A stretch of DNA of 64,000 bases from Iris pallida (GCA_029216955.1 JANAVB010006999.1:1346385-1410384); one strand, 5' to 3'. Counted from the stretch's first letter, positions 47,108 through 59,866 are shown. A program made the numbers and translations. The notes: a model not told the origin generated them from the letters alone.

Positions 47108-49837
47108 GTGCCTTCTGGCGGAGAGCCACCAGTCCAGCCAGTTCAACCTGTAGCACATGATGACAGCACTTTGGTAGGACTCGTCAGGACCTTGATAGCT
47201 TCCCAAGACCGGCGTGGAGATGCCTTGCACCAGGCAGTGACGGATGCTTTGACCCGGGGTGGTCATCAGGGTAACAGCACGGCCAACAGCTTCAAGCGCT
47301 TGAACCCTCCATTCTTCGACGGTAGTGAAGATGCTATCGCGGCAGATGCATGGCTTCAGGACACAGAGGCGATTCTAGAAGCAGCCAGGACCCCAGAGAA
47401 CGAGAAGGTGGCCGTTGTGCGCCTACAGTTGTTAGATCTTGCCCGCAGCTGGTGGGCAGCGCAGGCCGTTGGATTAGCAGCACCTATTGCTTGGGCAGTA
47501 TTCAGAGAGAGATTCCAGACCAAGTATTTCGATGCCGTGGCTCGGTATGATCTGCAGACGAGGTTTACCAATCTGAAGCAAGGAGGCAGGACGGTCGACG
47601 GATATACGGCCGAGTTTTCCAGACTCAGTCGGTTTGTTCCCACTTTGGTGGCAACCGAGTATGATAGAGCCCAACGGTTCCAGCAGGGACTTCACCTGGA
47701 GATCTTGTTGGCAGTTGAGCAGTTTGAGCATCAGACTTTTGATGCAGTCTTGAGAGCAGCCCGGAGGCATGAGTATACCTCCCAGAGGATTGTGGATAGG
47801 ACCGGAGATCGGAAGAGATCTCACGGCCAGATGAATCGGTCTTCAGTACCGGCCCCGGCAGCCAGGGCTTTGACTATTGGAGCTCCAAGGCGAGCAGCCT
47901 CAGTAACGTCGGTTCAGCATTCTACTCCGACGCACCCTCAGCAGCAGAAGCAGAAGCAATCTTCCGCAGTGGGTTGTTCTCATTGTGGGAAGCCAGGCCA
48001 TGTGGTGGCAGAATGTCGCAGGGCACAGGGTTTGTGTCTGGCTTATGGAGCACCAGACCATAGGGTTGGATCCTGCCCGAATAGGGGTGGTTCATCATCG
48101 TCCAACCTTTCTAGCTCTTCGGTGAGAGGACCAGCTCCGGTCCAGCAGCAGCAGTATCCATTGTCGAGGCCCTTGCCGCCTCAGACCCAAGTGTTCCAGC
48201 AGCAGAACCCCCAGCAGTATGCACAAGTCCAAGCCCAGAGTCAAAGCAGGCAGCGAGGATTTCAGCAGAGGGGACCAGCACCCCGAGGGCACGGTCAGGC
48301 TATGGTGATGACCGTGGAGGAAGGATTAGCACCAGGAGAGGTAGTGGCAGGTACTATTCTCGTCAACTCCTTTCCAGCTTCAGCTTTATTTGATTCTGGT
48401 GCATCGCATTCATTTATGTCTGCACGATTCGCGACACGGATAGGACTGGAGCCCGAGTCATTATCAGTAAGGCTCAATATACTTACTAGTAACGGACTTG
48501 TGGGTGTAGATAGAGTATTTTCCTCATATCGGATCATAGTTAGCGGTAGAGAATTTTTCGCTAGATTGATAGAGTTCCCGATGGCCGATTATGATGTGGT
48601 CCTAGGGATGGATTGGTTGAGGAACCAGTATGCTAGGATAGACTGCCACATTGGCAGGGTTGTTTTTAGCATTCCAGGCGAGCCGGAGTTTTCTTTCTCC
48701 CGAGGCGAAGTTGAGTCATCTCCTCCAGTATTGCGGATGGTAGTAGCAGCAGTTCAGTTGCCCAGGATAGTCGAGGAGTTTCCAGATGTTTTCCCAGAAG
48801 AACTTCCAGGTATGCCTCCGGAGCGGGAGATCGAGTTCACTATAGACTTGATTCCCGGGACAGCCCCAGTGTCAGAGAGAGTCTACAGGATGGCGCCATC
48901 AGAGTTGGAGATATTGTACAAGATGATTGAAGAACTCAGAACCAAGGGATTCATTCGTGCTAGTGGATCGCCTTGGAGAGCCCCGATGCTTCTTGTGAAA
49001 AAGAAGGATGGTACGTCTAGGTTATGTATTGATTATCGTACCTTGAACTCAGTGACAATCAAGAACAGATATCCTCTTCCGAGGATAGATGACTTATTTG
49101 ATCAACTCAAAGGGGCTTCAGTATTCTCGAAGATTGATTTGCGCTCAGGTTATCATCAGATCAGAGTCAGAGAGCAGGATATCCCGAAGACAGCTTTTAG
49201 ATCGAAATATGGGCATTGGGAATTCCTTGTTATGCCTTTTGGAGCAACCAATACGCCGGCAGTATTCATGGACCTCATGAATCGCATCTTCATGCCTTAC
49301 TTGGATCAGTTTGTGATTGTGTTCTTGGATGACATTCTGGTCTACAGCAAGAGTGAGGCGGAGCATGAGCAGCATCTCCGTATAGTTCTTCAGATCCTCA
49401 GAGAGCACCAGTTATATGCCAAGTTCAGTAAATGCGAGTTCTGGCTCGATCGTATTTCGTACTTGGGTCATATCATCACTCGAGGAGGAGTAGAAGTGGA
49501 ATCCCAGAAGATTGTGGCTATTGAGTCATGGCCAGTGCCCAGCACAGTTGCAGAGGTTTGTAGTTTTCTTAGATTGGCCGGCTACTACCGGCGGTTTGTT
49601 TCAGATTTTGCTCAAATTTTAGCGCTATTGATGCAGTTGACCCGCAAGGATGCGCAGTTTGCTTGGACAGCAGAGTGTCAGAGTTCTTTTGAGCAGTTGA
49701 AGCGAGGCCTGATAACAGCTCCTATTCTCACGCTTCCAGATGGGACCGGAGGATTCTCAGTGTACTGTGATGCTTCAGGTAGAGGTTTAGGATGTGTTCT
49801 GATGCAGCATGGGAAGGTAATAGCTTATGCGTCATGA
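47108..49837 (+). pseudogene. Tekay-2 gag, protease and reverse transcriptase
   Basis: One frame of about 909 residues. Gag capsid motifs ([36 protein letters not shown]) are followed by a zinc knuckle [20 protein letters not shown]; a second motif reads [14 protein letters not shown], with Tyr for one Cys. Then come protease ([15 protein letters not shown], active site intact; [20 protein letters not shown]) and reverse transcriptase ([55 protein letters not shown]). The start of RNase H follows. The frame stops at TGA 49835-49837, where the family has Arg in YASRQL. Confidence 0.95.
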
Positions 49838-51340
49838 CAACTTCGTGATCATGAGAGGAATTATCCAACCCATGACTTGGAGCTGGCAGCAGTGGTGTTT
49901 GCACTTAAGTTGTGGAGGCACTACTTGTATGGAGACAGGGTGGAGATTTTCATCGACCACAAGAGCCTGAAGTATGTTTTCACCCAGAAGGATCTTAACA
50001 TGCGTCAGAGAAGGTGGCTGGAGCTTCTTGTGGATTATGATGTCAACCTGCAGTATCATCCTGGGAAGGCCAATGTTGTTACGGATGCATTGAGCAGGAG
50101 AGCGGAAGTTTATTTTCTAACAGCACAACCAGAGCTGTTAGCAGATCTTCAGAAGATGGGTATTGAAGTTGTTCTCCCTTCCAGTGTGGCCTTGATGGCC
50201 AGTATACAAGTTCAGTCCACTATAGTCGAGAGGATCCGGATGGTGCAGTCGGCAGATTCCAAGCTTCAGCGACTCAGAGCAGAATGTGAGGCAGGACGAA
50301 GACCAGAGTTATGCATTCATGAGGATGGTACACTTCGACATGGTAAGCGTCTTTGTGTACCCAGCGGAAATATCCGGCAGAAGATCATGTCAGAAGCGCA
50401 CAGTTCGCAGTATTCCATCCATCCCGGCAGTACGAAGATATACCGTAATATCCGGCAACATTTCTGGTGGAATGGCATGAAGCGAGAGATAGCTCGGTTT
50501 GTCTCTCGGTGTTTGGTTTGCCAACAAGTTAAAGTCGAACATCAGAGACCGGCTGGACTTCTTCAGCCCTTATCGATTCCAGAATGGAAGTGGGAGCATG
50601 TGACCATAGATTTTATGACTGGACTACCTAGATCCCCAGCTGGTAGAGATGCTATCTGGGTTATAGTTGACAAGCTCACGAAAGTGGCTCACTTTCTTCC
50701 ATTCAGAGTTGGTCAGTCGACGGCTCAGTTAGCAGAGATGTACCTCAGGCAGATTGTCAGATTGTACGGTATGCCAGTCAGTATCACCTTGGACCAAGAT
50801 TCGAGATTTACGTCGCACTTTTGGCGTAGCTTGCAAGAGAGTTTGGGAACTCATCTCCAGTTCAGTTCAGCATATCACCCGCAGACAGATGGCCAGTCGG
50901 AGCGCACGATCCAGACTCTTGAAGATATATTGCGGTCTTGCACACTTGACTTCGGTGGTTCATGGGAAGATCACTTGCACCTGGTGGAATTCTCGTACAA
51001 CAACAGTTTCCAGGCCAGTATCCAGATGGCACCGTTCGAGGTACTGTATGGTAGGAAGTGCAGATCCCCGCTAGCCTGGGATGATGTTGGAGAAAGACAG
51101 ATGCTCGGTCCAGAAATGATTGTCCAGACAGTTGAAGTGGTCAGGCGAGTCAGAGATCATCTTCGAGTTGCCCAAGATCGCCAGCGCCATTGGGCCGATT
51201 CTCATCGGCGCCCTCTCGAGTTTTCGGTCGACGATCATGTATTCCTGAGGATTTCGCCTAACCGTGGCGTCATTCGTTTCGGCATACGGGACAAGCTTAG
51301 TCCTAGGTATATGGACCGTTTGACATTCTGGAGCGAGTAG
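49838..51340 (+). pseudogene. Tekay-2 RNase H end and integrase
   Basis: It continues in the same frame after the stop. RNase H motifs are [20 protein letters not shown] and [20 protein letters not shown]. The integrase zinc domain is around [20 protein letters not shown] and CLVCQQVK, and the catalytic core around [32 protein letters not shown] and [20 protein letters not shown] one-base deletion near 51310 shifts the frame inside the GPF module and leads to a stop at 51338. Confidence 0.93.
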
Positions 51341-51648
51341 GAGATGTATCCTATCGTCTCGTTCTTCCACCGTCGCTAAGCAAGGTGCATGACGTGTTCT
51401 ATGTATCCCAATTACGACGGTATATTCCGGACCCGAGCCACATCCTGGATTAATTGGAATTGGTTGTTGGTACCAACCTTTCGTATGAAGAGAGGCCCGT
51501 GTCTATATTGGACCGGAGAGAGAAGATCCTCAAGAACAAGACTATCAAGTTAGTCCGAGTTGCTTGGGGTCATCACTCTTTGGGGGAGTCAACGTGGGAG
51601 CGTGAGGATGATATCCGATTGCGATATCTCGACTTGTTTGACTCGTGA
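51304..51648 (+). pseudogene. Tekay-2 integrase end and chromodomain
   Basis: In the shifted frame, the GPF/YRL module runs to PDPSHILD and a TAA at 51451-51453. The chromodomain follows in the same frame: PVSILDRREKILKNKTIKLV, RVAWGHHSLGESTWERED, ending DLFDS. Uninterrupted DNA at the SVDDHVFL position (near 51220) shows no counterpart of the Tekay-1 intron. Confidence 0.88.
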
Positions 51649-51784
51649 GGTATAATGTCTTTCTTATGCCTCATGCCTTCGATTTCTTGCTTGAATGAGT
51701 GATTGTCTGCCTCGTTATAGCTTGCATGTGATTAATGTAGCTGGTCATTGCCCTTCTAGCCTCTTGATTAAATTCCGAGGATAG

Positions 51785-51807
51785 AATTCTTTTAAGGTGG
51801 GTAGAGT
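51785..51807 (+). promoter_or_regulatory. Polypurine tract region of Tekay-2
   Basis: TTTTAAGGTGGGTAGAGT lies directly before the 3' LTR and agrees with the Tekay-1 sequence in the same place. Confidence 0.7.
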
Positions 51808-54533
51808 TGTAATGTCTGTGGTTCGTATTACGTATTTTTGGAATACGTGTACGTATTTTATTCTGTATTGTATGATTCCTTGCTTAGCTCTTCCTTCATG
51901 ACTTGGTTATTCTTGGTTCGGGTTGGCTTGGTTCGGTTGGGATTGTTTTTGGTTCATCATGAACCATGGATGAACCCCTACCTACCACCACCATCCCCCT
52001 TTATAACCCACCTAACTTTTCTCTCTCCTCCACTTTCTTATTAACTCTTCCTCCTTCTCCATTAAACCCACCACCAACCAAGAACACCCCTTAGGCAAGT
52101 GCAACTTGCTTCCACAAGAGAGCCCATTTTTATTGTTCTATTAGCTTCTCCTCATATTTCTAAGACACATTAGAACTTGTCATTTTCTATTTTGAGGCTT
52201 TAAATTTTGTAGATCTAGAAATTAGTTATTTTCGGATTTTAGTGGTTTTGATCTATCAAACTTTTTTGTTTTCAAGTTTTGATGGTTCCATGTTGTAGAG
52301 AATTTTATTCTACCCAATTTTGACCTTTAAAAAGTTGGATTTGGACTTATTTTGACCAAGTTATGGACTTTTGAAGCTTTGGGTTCAAACCATGGAGTTC
52401 TTGCTGATTTGGAGAAGACGGTGAGCAGTGTGCGTAAGCTTTTTAGCTTGCGCCACTGAGTTGCACGCGCTCTTTAGCGCAGCGCAGTCTGACTCATACG
52501 CTGCCTTGACAAGGAGTCGTATGGACCTCATACGCTGTCTTGATGAGGAGTCGTATGGAGTACATACGCTGTCTTTTGGAGACGTATGTCTTGCATACGC
52601 TGCCTTGACAAGGAGTCATATGGACCTCATACGCTGCCTTTTGGAGACGTATGTCTTGCATACGCTGCCTTGACAAGAAGTCGTATGGATCTCATACGCT
52701 GCCTTGATGAGGAGTCGTATGGAGTACATACGCTGCCTTTTGGAGACGTATGTCTTGCATAGCCTGACTTGAGCGTAGTCTGACTTGAGCGTAGCCTGAC
52801 TTGAGCGTAGCCTGACTTGAGCGCAGTCTGACTTGAGCGTAGCCTGACTTGAGCGCAGTCTGACTCAGGCGCAACCTGATGTTTAGGCGCAACTGGACCT
52901 GGCCCTACTTACCCTGGATCTTCTATAGCCCTATATATTGATATTTTATTAGATATTTAACGTCCATTTTATATCCTTACGCCTTTTGTCCTGAACTTGA
53001 TAATCACGAATTTACTTGATATGTTTGGAATTGATAATTGAGCATGACGTGATAGTGACCCGTAGTGGTGCACTCCTGACATAATAACCTAACATGACCT
53101 GACAGTGGCCTGTCGTGGCGCACTCCTGACAAGTACACTTGGCATGATAACCTGACATGATTATCTCGAATAGCTGTTGCGACGGCTACCTGACATGACA
53201 TGACCTGTATAATTAATCTGGACACCGTGCGCGATTGTGTTTGTATAAATAAACCAGTCCTGTCTTGCATCATGTCTAGGACAGGGACTCCTGAGTACCA
53301 CGGTCAGGAGTACCTACTAAAATGGACTAAGGCTAATAACTAGATTAATACATTAGTCATGACGAGATTTCCCAGCTACAGGCAATTCCGTTACCTGGGC
53401 ACGCCTTGGGATCTGTAGCCTGCCGTCGAGTAGGGCACATTTCCAGCACACTGTCATGTGTTGCACCCTTCAAGCTACCTAAGGGTACATTCGTTTCCTG
53501 GACGATGTACCCACCTGAATTCAACTCTAATCTTTTAACCCGGGTAACCTGGATGGTCTGCAGGGCTTGTGGCTGTGGAATAATCTTACTGCATCTTGTT
53601 AGTAATTAGGCTTGTGATAACCGTAGTTAGTTAAGTATCAAGCCGTACTCTTTGCTTGGCCGTGAATGATGGATGGAGTCCTATCTTGTTTAGTCTTGCC
53701 TAGATCCAGTGCATGGATATCTTCGGACATGTTTGTTTATGCTTTACTTTATCGATAATTGGTTCGAGGCTAAGTTCTGTTCAGGTGAAAGGTTACAACC
53801 CCGGTCCTTGTTTGGTTTACGGGTTGTAACTTGGTTACCGGAATAGTCCTTTAGTTATCTTATCGTTCATCATCATGTTTTCTTTAACTCATGTCTTATG
53901 TTATTTCACTTATGATTTATGTGCTGACATGCTGGTTTTAGTTCTTAAGTGAAGCCTCCTTTGTGGCACTTGCTCTTTCTGGGGTCTGACCCAGCTGGTT
54001 TTGTATGGCCAGATTTCGGAGCAGCTACCGAGGATCTCCCGACCTTCCAGCCAGATGGTGGCCACTAGACGGAACCCTGGCAACGAGTGGGTTATTTTTG
54101 GCTCTCCCACTTTATTGTAAAAATATTCTTTTGAGGCGTTTAGCCGCCGAACAAGTGTTAGCTCGTTTGCAACTTTATTCACTGTCTGCCTACGGGCTGT
54201 AACATGATTAACAGATCCTAGGGTTGATCATGTATGACTAAACTCTTGCTAGTCATGACATTTTGTAACGACTAGCTTCATGATCAACTGAATATGTAAT
54301 GTTTGGGACGCCTTACTATTGTATATTTAATGATCATACATCTTGTGACTTTTACTTACTTGCTTGTGATTGAGACACTAGGCTTGTTCATGACCTTAAG
54401 AGACTGTTGGCTTGTAGATAAACTCTCATGTATCTAGACAGCCGTGACCGTATAGCGAGATGGATTCCATTTCATATACGTAGCTGGCTATGTCTGTTCC
54501 CGCTCTCCAGTATTCTGGTTCTGGGGCGTGACA
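51808..54533 (+). repeat. 3' LTR of Tekay-2
   Basis: 2,726 bp, closely similar to the 5' LTR, with tandem arrays at 52495-52870 and TATA at 52000-52006. Length differences lie in the arrays and in one loss of a GACCCGTAGTGGTGCACTCC block. Confidence 0.94.
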
Positions 54534-54538
54534 TCAGT

Positions 54539-55552
54539 GCCAAAAATAAGAATGTCATCAACGTATAAACACAATATTACACATGAGCTGCCAACAGTTT
54601 TGCTATATACACATTTATCAGAATCATTAATAGCAAAACCATAAGATAGAATTACCTTATCAAATTTATCATGCCATTGCTTTGGCGCTTGCTTCAGCCC
54701 ATAAAGATATTTAATCAATTTACATACCTTGTGTTCTTGTCCTGGAACAACAAACCCTTCAGGTTGTTCCATGTAAATCTCTTCCTGTAAATCTCCATTC
54801 AAAAATGCAATTTTTACATCCATTTGATGAATAAACAGTTTATGAACAGATGCAATAGCAATTAACATTCTAATTATAGCAATTCTAGTAACTGGAGAGT
54901 ATATGTTAAAGAAGTCTACTCCTTCCCTTTGTTTGAACCCTTTATCAACTAACCTTGCTTTGAACTTCTCAATAGACCCATCAGGTCTTAGCTTCTTCCT
55001 GAAGATCCATTGGCAACCAATTGGTTTGTAACCTACAGAAAGGTTAACTAAATCCCAGGTTCTATTTGACATAATAGAATCTATTTCACTGTTAATGGCT
55101 TCTTTCCAAAATAGTGAGTCTACAGAAGACATATCCCCTTGATAAGATATAGGGTCCTCTTCAACAAGGTAGGTGAAAAACCCTTCTCCTAGGTTCGGTT
55201 CTCTCCTGGTCCTTTTGCTCCTCCTAGGTTCTACTAGGGTTTCTTCTTGAGAACTAGAAGTTGCAATAGGAACTTGTGCATATATAGAATATCTAGGGGT
55301 TCTATTTTTTAAAGTAAAGAAATTTTCAAAAAATATAGCATCCCTAGATTCCATAACAGTGTTTGCATCAATACCATTAACCTCACTCTTAATAACAAGA
55401 AATCTATAAGCAATACTGTTTTGAGCATAACCCAAAAATACACATTCTACGGTCTTGGGTCCCAATTTTCTTTTCTTAGTAGGGGGACAGAGACTTTTGC
55501 AAGACACCCCCACACTTTGAAATATTTCAAAGATGGTTTTCTGCCCTTCCAT
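54539..55552 (-). pseudogene. Copia reverse transcriptase, main part
   Basis: Motifs in order: ECVFLGYAQNSIAYRFLVIK (integrase/RT linker), PRRSKRTRREPNLGEGF, WDLVNLSVGYKPIGCQWIFR, KARLVDKGFKQREGVDFFNI, HQMDVKIAFLNGDLQEEIYM, KLIKYLYGLKQAPKQWHDKF and CLYVDDILIFGTD with intact active-site DD. The insertion of Tekay-2 follows at once. A frameshift near 55490 separates it from the integrase end. Confidence 0.93.
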
Positions 55553-56369
55553 AATTCATAAGGGGTTTTATCAGTCTTTTTAAAAGGAACTTTATTAAGA
55601 ATATGACATGCAGAAAGTAAGGCTCCCCCCACAAATTATCAGCTAAACCAGAGCTACCTAGCATAGCATTAATCATATCAACAAAAGTTCTATTTTTTTT
55701 CCTTTATGCTACCCCATTCTGCTGAGGAGAATACGGGGCAGTCACTTCATGTATTATTCCATGCATTTCACAAAAAGAATCAAAATCAGCAGAGGTGTAT
55801 TCACCCCCACGATCAGACCTAAGAATTTTTATTTTCTTTTCAAGCTGATTTTCAACTTCAGCCTTGAAAGACACAAACTTACTAAAAGCCTCATCTTTTG
55901 TTCTAAGCAAGTAAACATAGAAATATTTGGAATAATCATCTATAAATGTAATAAAGTAACGCTTACCACTACGAGTGAGAGTACCATTTAATTCACAGAT
56001 ATCACTGTGGATAAGCTCCAAAAGCTGAGAATTTCTTTCAACTGAATGAAAGGACTTTTTAGGCTGTTTGGCTTGAGTACAAATCTCACATTTATCATTC
56101 CTGCTCATATCAATCTTGGAAATTAATTGTAAAACAGACATTCTCTTAACAGAATTAAAATTCACATGTCCCAAACGACCATGCCAAACATTGTAGCTAT
56201 CAATATTGGAAGATATTGCATTTGCAGGAGAAACATTATTATAATCAATATTATTTAAACTAGAAGTAAAATTGTTGCAAGAAATATCAATAGAAAGTTT
56301 AAATAGACCCCCACAAACATAGCCTTTTCCAATAAAATTTTCGTTTAGGGAGATTACAACTCGATTAGA
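55553..56369 (-). pseudogene. Copia integrase
   Basis: It shows the zinc domain (VWHGRLGHVNFNSVKRMSVL, CEICTQAKQPKKSFHS), LIHSDICELNGTLTRSGKRY, FITFIDDYSKYFYVYLL, LRSDRGGEYTSADFDSFC and TAPYSPQQNGVA, then after a TAA at 55704-55706 (at the expected Glu of NGVAERKN) ACHILNKVPFKKTDKTPYEL and FKVWGCLAKV. At least one frameshift lies between 55704 and 55632. Confidence 0.92.
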
Positions 56370-57635
56370 CTAAAAAACTAGTTTGTAGCCATGTTTATTT
56401 AACAAATATCCAGAAATTAGATTTTTGTTCACGTCCGGTACGTGCTGCACATTATACAAAGGGAGGATCTTGCCCGAAGACAACTTGAGATTCACTCTTC
56501 CCTTTCCAAGCACTCTGGCAGCACTCGAGTTTTCCATAGCTACTGATACGCCTTCCTCAACCTGTCGATAGGAGGAAAATGAATCAATATTAGGACACAC
56601 ATGGACATTTGTCCCTGTATCAACCCACCAATCAGTAGGCTGATACGAGGTATCAAAATCATAACATACAGCTACAAACCTCTGATCATCGGTACCGATA
56701 GATTCGGTCCCGGCTATAACTATGTGAGCCTGAGGAACAACATGAGCGTCTGCAGCAGGAGTTCGGCGATCAGGATTATGGAATCCCTGACCCTTCTTCC
56801 TGTGGCGACATTGCCTAGCAAAGTGGCCAGGCTTACCACAGTTGTAGCACTCCCGCCTTGGCCTGTTGTCTTTCCCAATAACAGGTTTTGGTTTCAGGAA
56901 TTGTTTCTTTGCATGATTCCTGTTCTAGGGGTTATTTCTCTGTTGAAAGGGTTGGCCCTTAGGCTTTCCCTTGGACTCAGCAATATGCAACTTTGCCTCA
57001 AATTCACTACTCAAAGGTTCCTTGTCCCTACTTCTACTCTCTTCCTCAATGCGGAGAGAGACAAACAACTCTTCTAAGGAGATTGGCTCCTTATTGTGTT
57101 TCAGTTTTAAGTCAAAGGATTTACAGGATGGAGGCAATTTATTTATGAAGGCAGCAATAAGAAATTTATCAGCTAGTGGCATGTCTTTCTGAGACATCTC
57201 GTGAATAATGGTTTGCAGGGTGTTAGTCTGTTCAACAACAGACTTCTCATCAACTATCTTAAACTCTAGGAACCTGTCTACAATGTAAACCTCAGAACCT
57301 GCTCCTTCATTGGAGTATTTCTTATCGAGGGCTTCCCAAAGCTCTCTAGAAGTGGTAGTTGTGCAGTAGATATCATACAGCGTGTCAGACAGACAACTCA
57401 AAAATTTCCCATGACAAATAAAGTCTGTCTCATTGTATGATTCTAATTCAAAAGTCCTAGCAGGTTCGTGTAGGTCAGGCAGGGTATCAGGTTCTTTAAG
57501 AACCTTTGACAGTTTTAGGCAGGTCAACCAGTAGGTCATCCTGCACTGCCACTGCTTAAAATTTTGACCATCAAACTTCTCCGGTTTGGAGGAGTTGTGA
57601 ATATTGGTCGAGAATTCCTCTGCTGTGGGATTCAT
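56370..57635 (-). pseudogene. Copia gag and protease
   Basis: From an ATG at 57635 (MNPTAEEFSTNIHNSSKPEK) the frame encodes a UBN2-type gag (KFDGQNFKQWQCRMTYWL, LWEALDKKY, VVEQTNTLQTIIHEM). Past a TAG at 56925-56927 it has the zinc knuckle [14 protein letters not shown] and the protease site [11 protein letters not shown] (DTG kept). A second TAG at 56370-56372 ends it. All of it is in one frame with the integrase start. Confidence 0.9.
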
Positions 57636-57699
57636 AGTGCGTGCGTAGGAATAAAGCAAACAAAAGGTAAACAGAACCTAAAAAATTCTATTCTAAGAT

Positions 57700-58500
57700 T
57701 GTTGGAAATATTAGACAGAATTCCTAACACAAACAATCAGAAGAAGTAAAATTCAGAACAGGAATTAAGAGTTTAGGATTCGAGGCACGTTACAAACGCC
57801 GTCCTTAGAATAGAATTTCGCCCTCACAATTGTGCAGCGGGTTCCAGCGATCTATACCCGAGATACAACGAATCCTTCGATCCACAGCACCGTGCACCCG
57901 GTAGTGAATCCCTCGATCGATCACAGCCTTGCCCAGAGAAAGAGTTGGACGGAAGGCGGAGGAGGAGGGTTCTGGTTGCAACTTTTCTCTTCTGTACGAA
58001 CAGAGTTCCGAACGGGAAAGAGAGAGAGAGAGAGAGAAAAGATTTTTCGTATCTGATCCAACAGATCACCTGATTTGATTTTAAAATCAAATCTCTCTGT
58101 ACGTGACCAGAATTATTTTTGCGATCCACAAATCCCGTAACGGGATTACGTGGTAACAGTTCTTGCGAAAGACCAGGCAACCGAACCAAAAAATTAAATC
58201 AAATAATAATTAAAAGGAGATAGAAAATTACCTTTATACCCTTGGTCCGGTCCGCGACAAGTGCTAAGTGCGCGACAAATAAACGCGTCAAAAACGCGCA
58301 TTAAATCGCGCACCCGCTCGCGAGTTGGATGGGATGTAGCCCATCCCCTACACAACCCACTAACCCACCAAGGAGGGGAAAGCCTTATATGGAAAGGAGA
58401 ACTTTTTCTCCTTTTCTATGTGGGATTAAAAGAAGAGTGGATGCCTTTTGAATCACACGTGTGTTGCTTTCCAAGCAACAAATGCATTAAAAAACCAACA
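57700..58500 (-). repeat. 5' LTR of the copia element
   Basis: 801 bp, about 35 bp longer than the 3' LTR. The extra segment, GCTAAGTGCGCGACAAATAA plus flanks, lies near 58260. It may have been lost from the other copy by a deletion between short repeats. Confidence 0.93.
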
Positions 58501-58505
58501 TAGTC

Positions 58506-59110
58506 ATACTCTCAAACCCTAGTCAACCTATCATATTTCCAGTACTATCTCTGAATAGTTGGCTCTCATTGATCCTACTTTGCTTCCCGATATTACCTTT
58601 CATAGTGATCTCTTCTTCCTAAAGCTATCATGTTTTCTAGTATTACCTATGAATAACTTGATTTTGATCTTGGTGTTTCTTGGATTATCATGTCCACATC
58701 CTACCTTTGAATAATCAGGTTATCAGATTAAAATCCTCAAATCTCAAAGTAAGTCTATTATATTTTGATATAACCTATGATAATCGACTTTGTCCTACCA
58801 AATCCAACAATACATCTTTGGTAGAGACTCATCGGAGCACCATCTCCATAATATTTCTAATGATAAAGGAACTCGAAATAAATATTCATCACACAACAAA
58901 TAAAAAGTAGAATGGACAAAGAGGAGGTTAAGCAAAAAGGAGTATTTATATATAAAAGTAAAAGTGCAGATACATGAATTCAAGAAAAAGAAAAAAAATA
59001 CATACATTCAAATTTCTCCCGTAGCATATGAATCAAGCTTTTATGCTAACGAGGATAATGCGAGTTTGCGTTTCTTTCTAATCTCAACGTCGACATGCTT
59101 CATTATGTCC
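58506..59110. other. AT-rich intergenic stretch between copia and CACTA
   Basis: No gene is seen. Words such as TATTACCTATGAATAA and CTATCATGTTTTC link the first 300 bp to the DNA left of the copia element. Confidence 0.4.
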
Positions 59111-59113
59111 TCT

Positions 59114-59520
59114 CACTACCGGAATAGGCTGAATTAGCGACGTCCAAAAACGTCACTAATAAGTAAAAATAAGTCGCTATATATATTTAGCGACGTAATT
59201 AGTGACAAAAAAAGCAGGTCGTCGAAAAGCTAGTTGCAGAACAAAAGTTCGTCGCCAATCGTCGTTGTTGTAACGAATTGTCTACGACGCTAAAACGTCG
59301 CAAACTTAGCGACGTTCGGCGACATTTACAGTACGTCGCCAACTTAGCGACGTATCTAGCGACGTCTATTCGTCGCATGTAGTGACATAGCAAGGTTTGC
59401 CACGTCAGCATGTTGAGCGACGTTTAGCGACGGGCCGTCGCAATTAGCGACGTACCGATACATCTTTGCGACGTACTTTCGCATCGCAAAATCGTCGCAA
59501 ACCGTCGCTAATATGCTGGA
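59114..59520. repeat. CACTA subterminal repeat region
   Basis: About 20 copies of a GCGACG-type motif, often as TTAGCGACGT, occur in both orientations within 400 bp, with CGTCGC complements. In En/Spm such short subterminal repeats bind the accessory protein during transposition. Confidence 0.88.
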
Positions 59521-59866
59521 AAATTAAAAAAATATAATACAGTTTTTAAATCGTGCACACTACACTTTACATACAGTTTAAACACTAATCTGGAAATGGG
59601 AGATGATAAAAATGTATTCAAATCCTGCACACTGCACTTTACACTTTACACTGCACTTTATATCATCACAAACATCATCACAAACATAAATATATTCAAA
59701 TCCTGCATACTGCACTTCACAGACACACATCATCACAAACATCCAATAGAGTCAAATAAAAATGGGAGATGATAAAAAGTCTCCCACCAAGTGTATAAAC
59801 AAAAGTGTACCAATAAATAAGTTGCCCATAGGGCCAATACATATAACTCATAAAAAATCAATGAAA
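59521..59866 (-). other. CACTA 3' untranslated region
   Basis: Repetitive A/T-rich sequence with recurring CACTGCACTTTACA and CATCACAAACAT words and two copies of ATGGGAGATGATAAAAA. No coding sequence is supported. Confidence 0.5.

Larger units (their letters stand above)
44061..54533 (+). mobile_element. Tekay/Del-type chromovirus, copy 2 (nested in copia RT)
   Basis: LTRs 44061-46810 and 51808-54533 start TGTAATG and end GTGACA. TCAGT at 44056-44060 and 54534-54538 is the target duplication. A single gag-pol frame on the plus strand ends in a chromodomain. It is in the opposite orientation to its copia host. Only two stops and one frameshift are found, so it is the best-preserved element here, but not functional. 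Confidence 0.95.
41795..58500 (-). mobile_element. Ty1/copia retrotransposon with nested Tekay-2
   Basis: LTRs 41795-42560 and 57700-58500 start TGTTGGAAAT and end AAAACCAACA. TAGTC at 41790-41794 and 58501-58505 is the target duplication. Minus-strand order is gag, protease, integrase, reverse transcriptase, RNase H, as in copia. Without the inner insertion it is about 6.2 kb. The lineage may be Tork-like. Several stops and frameshifts, plus the insertion, make it inactive. Confidence 0.93.
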
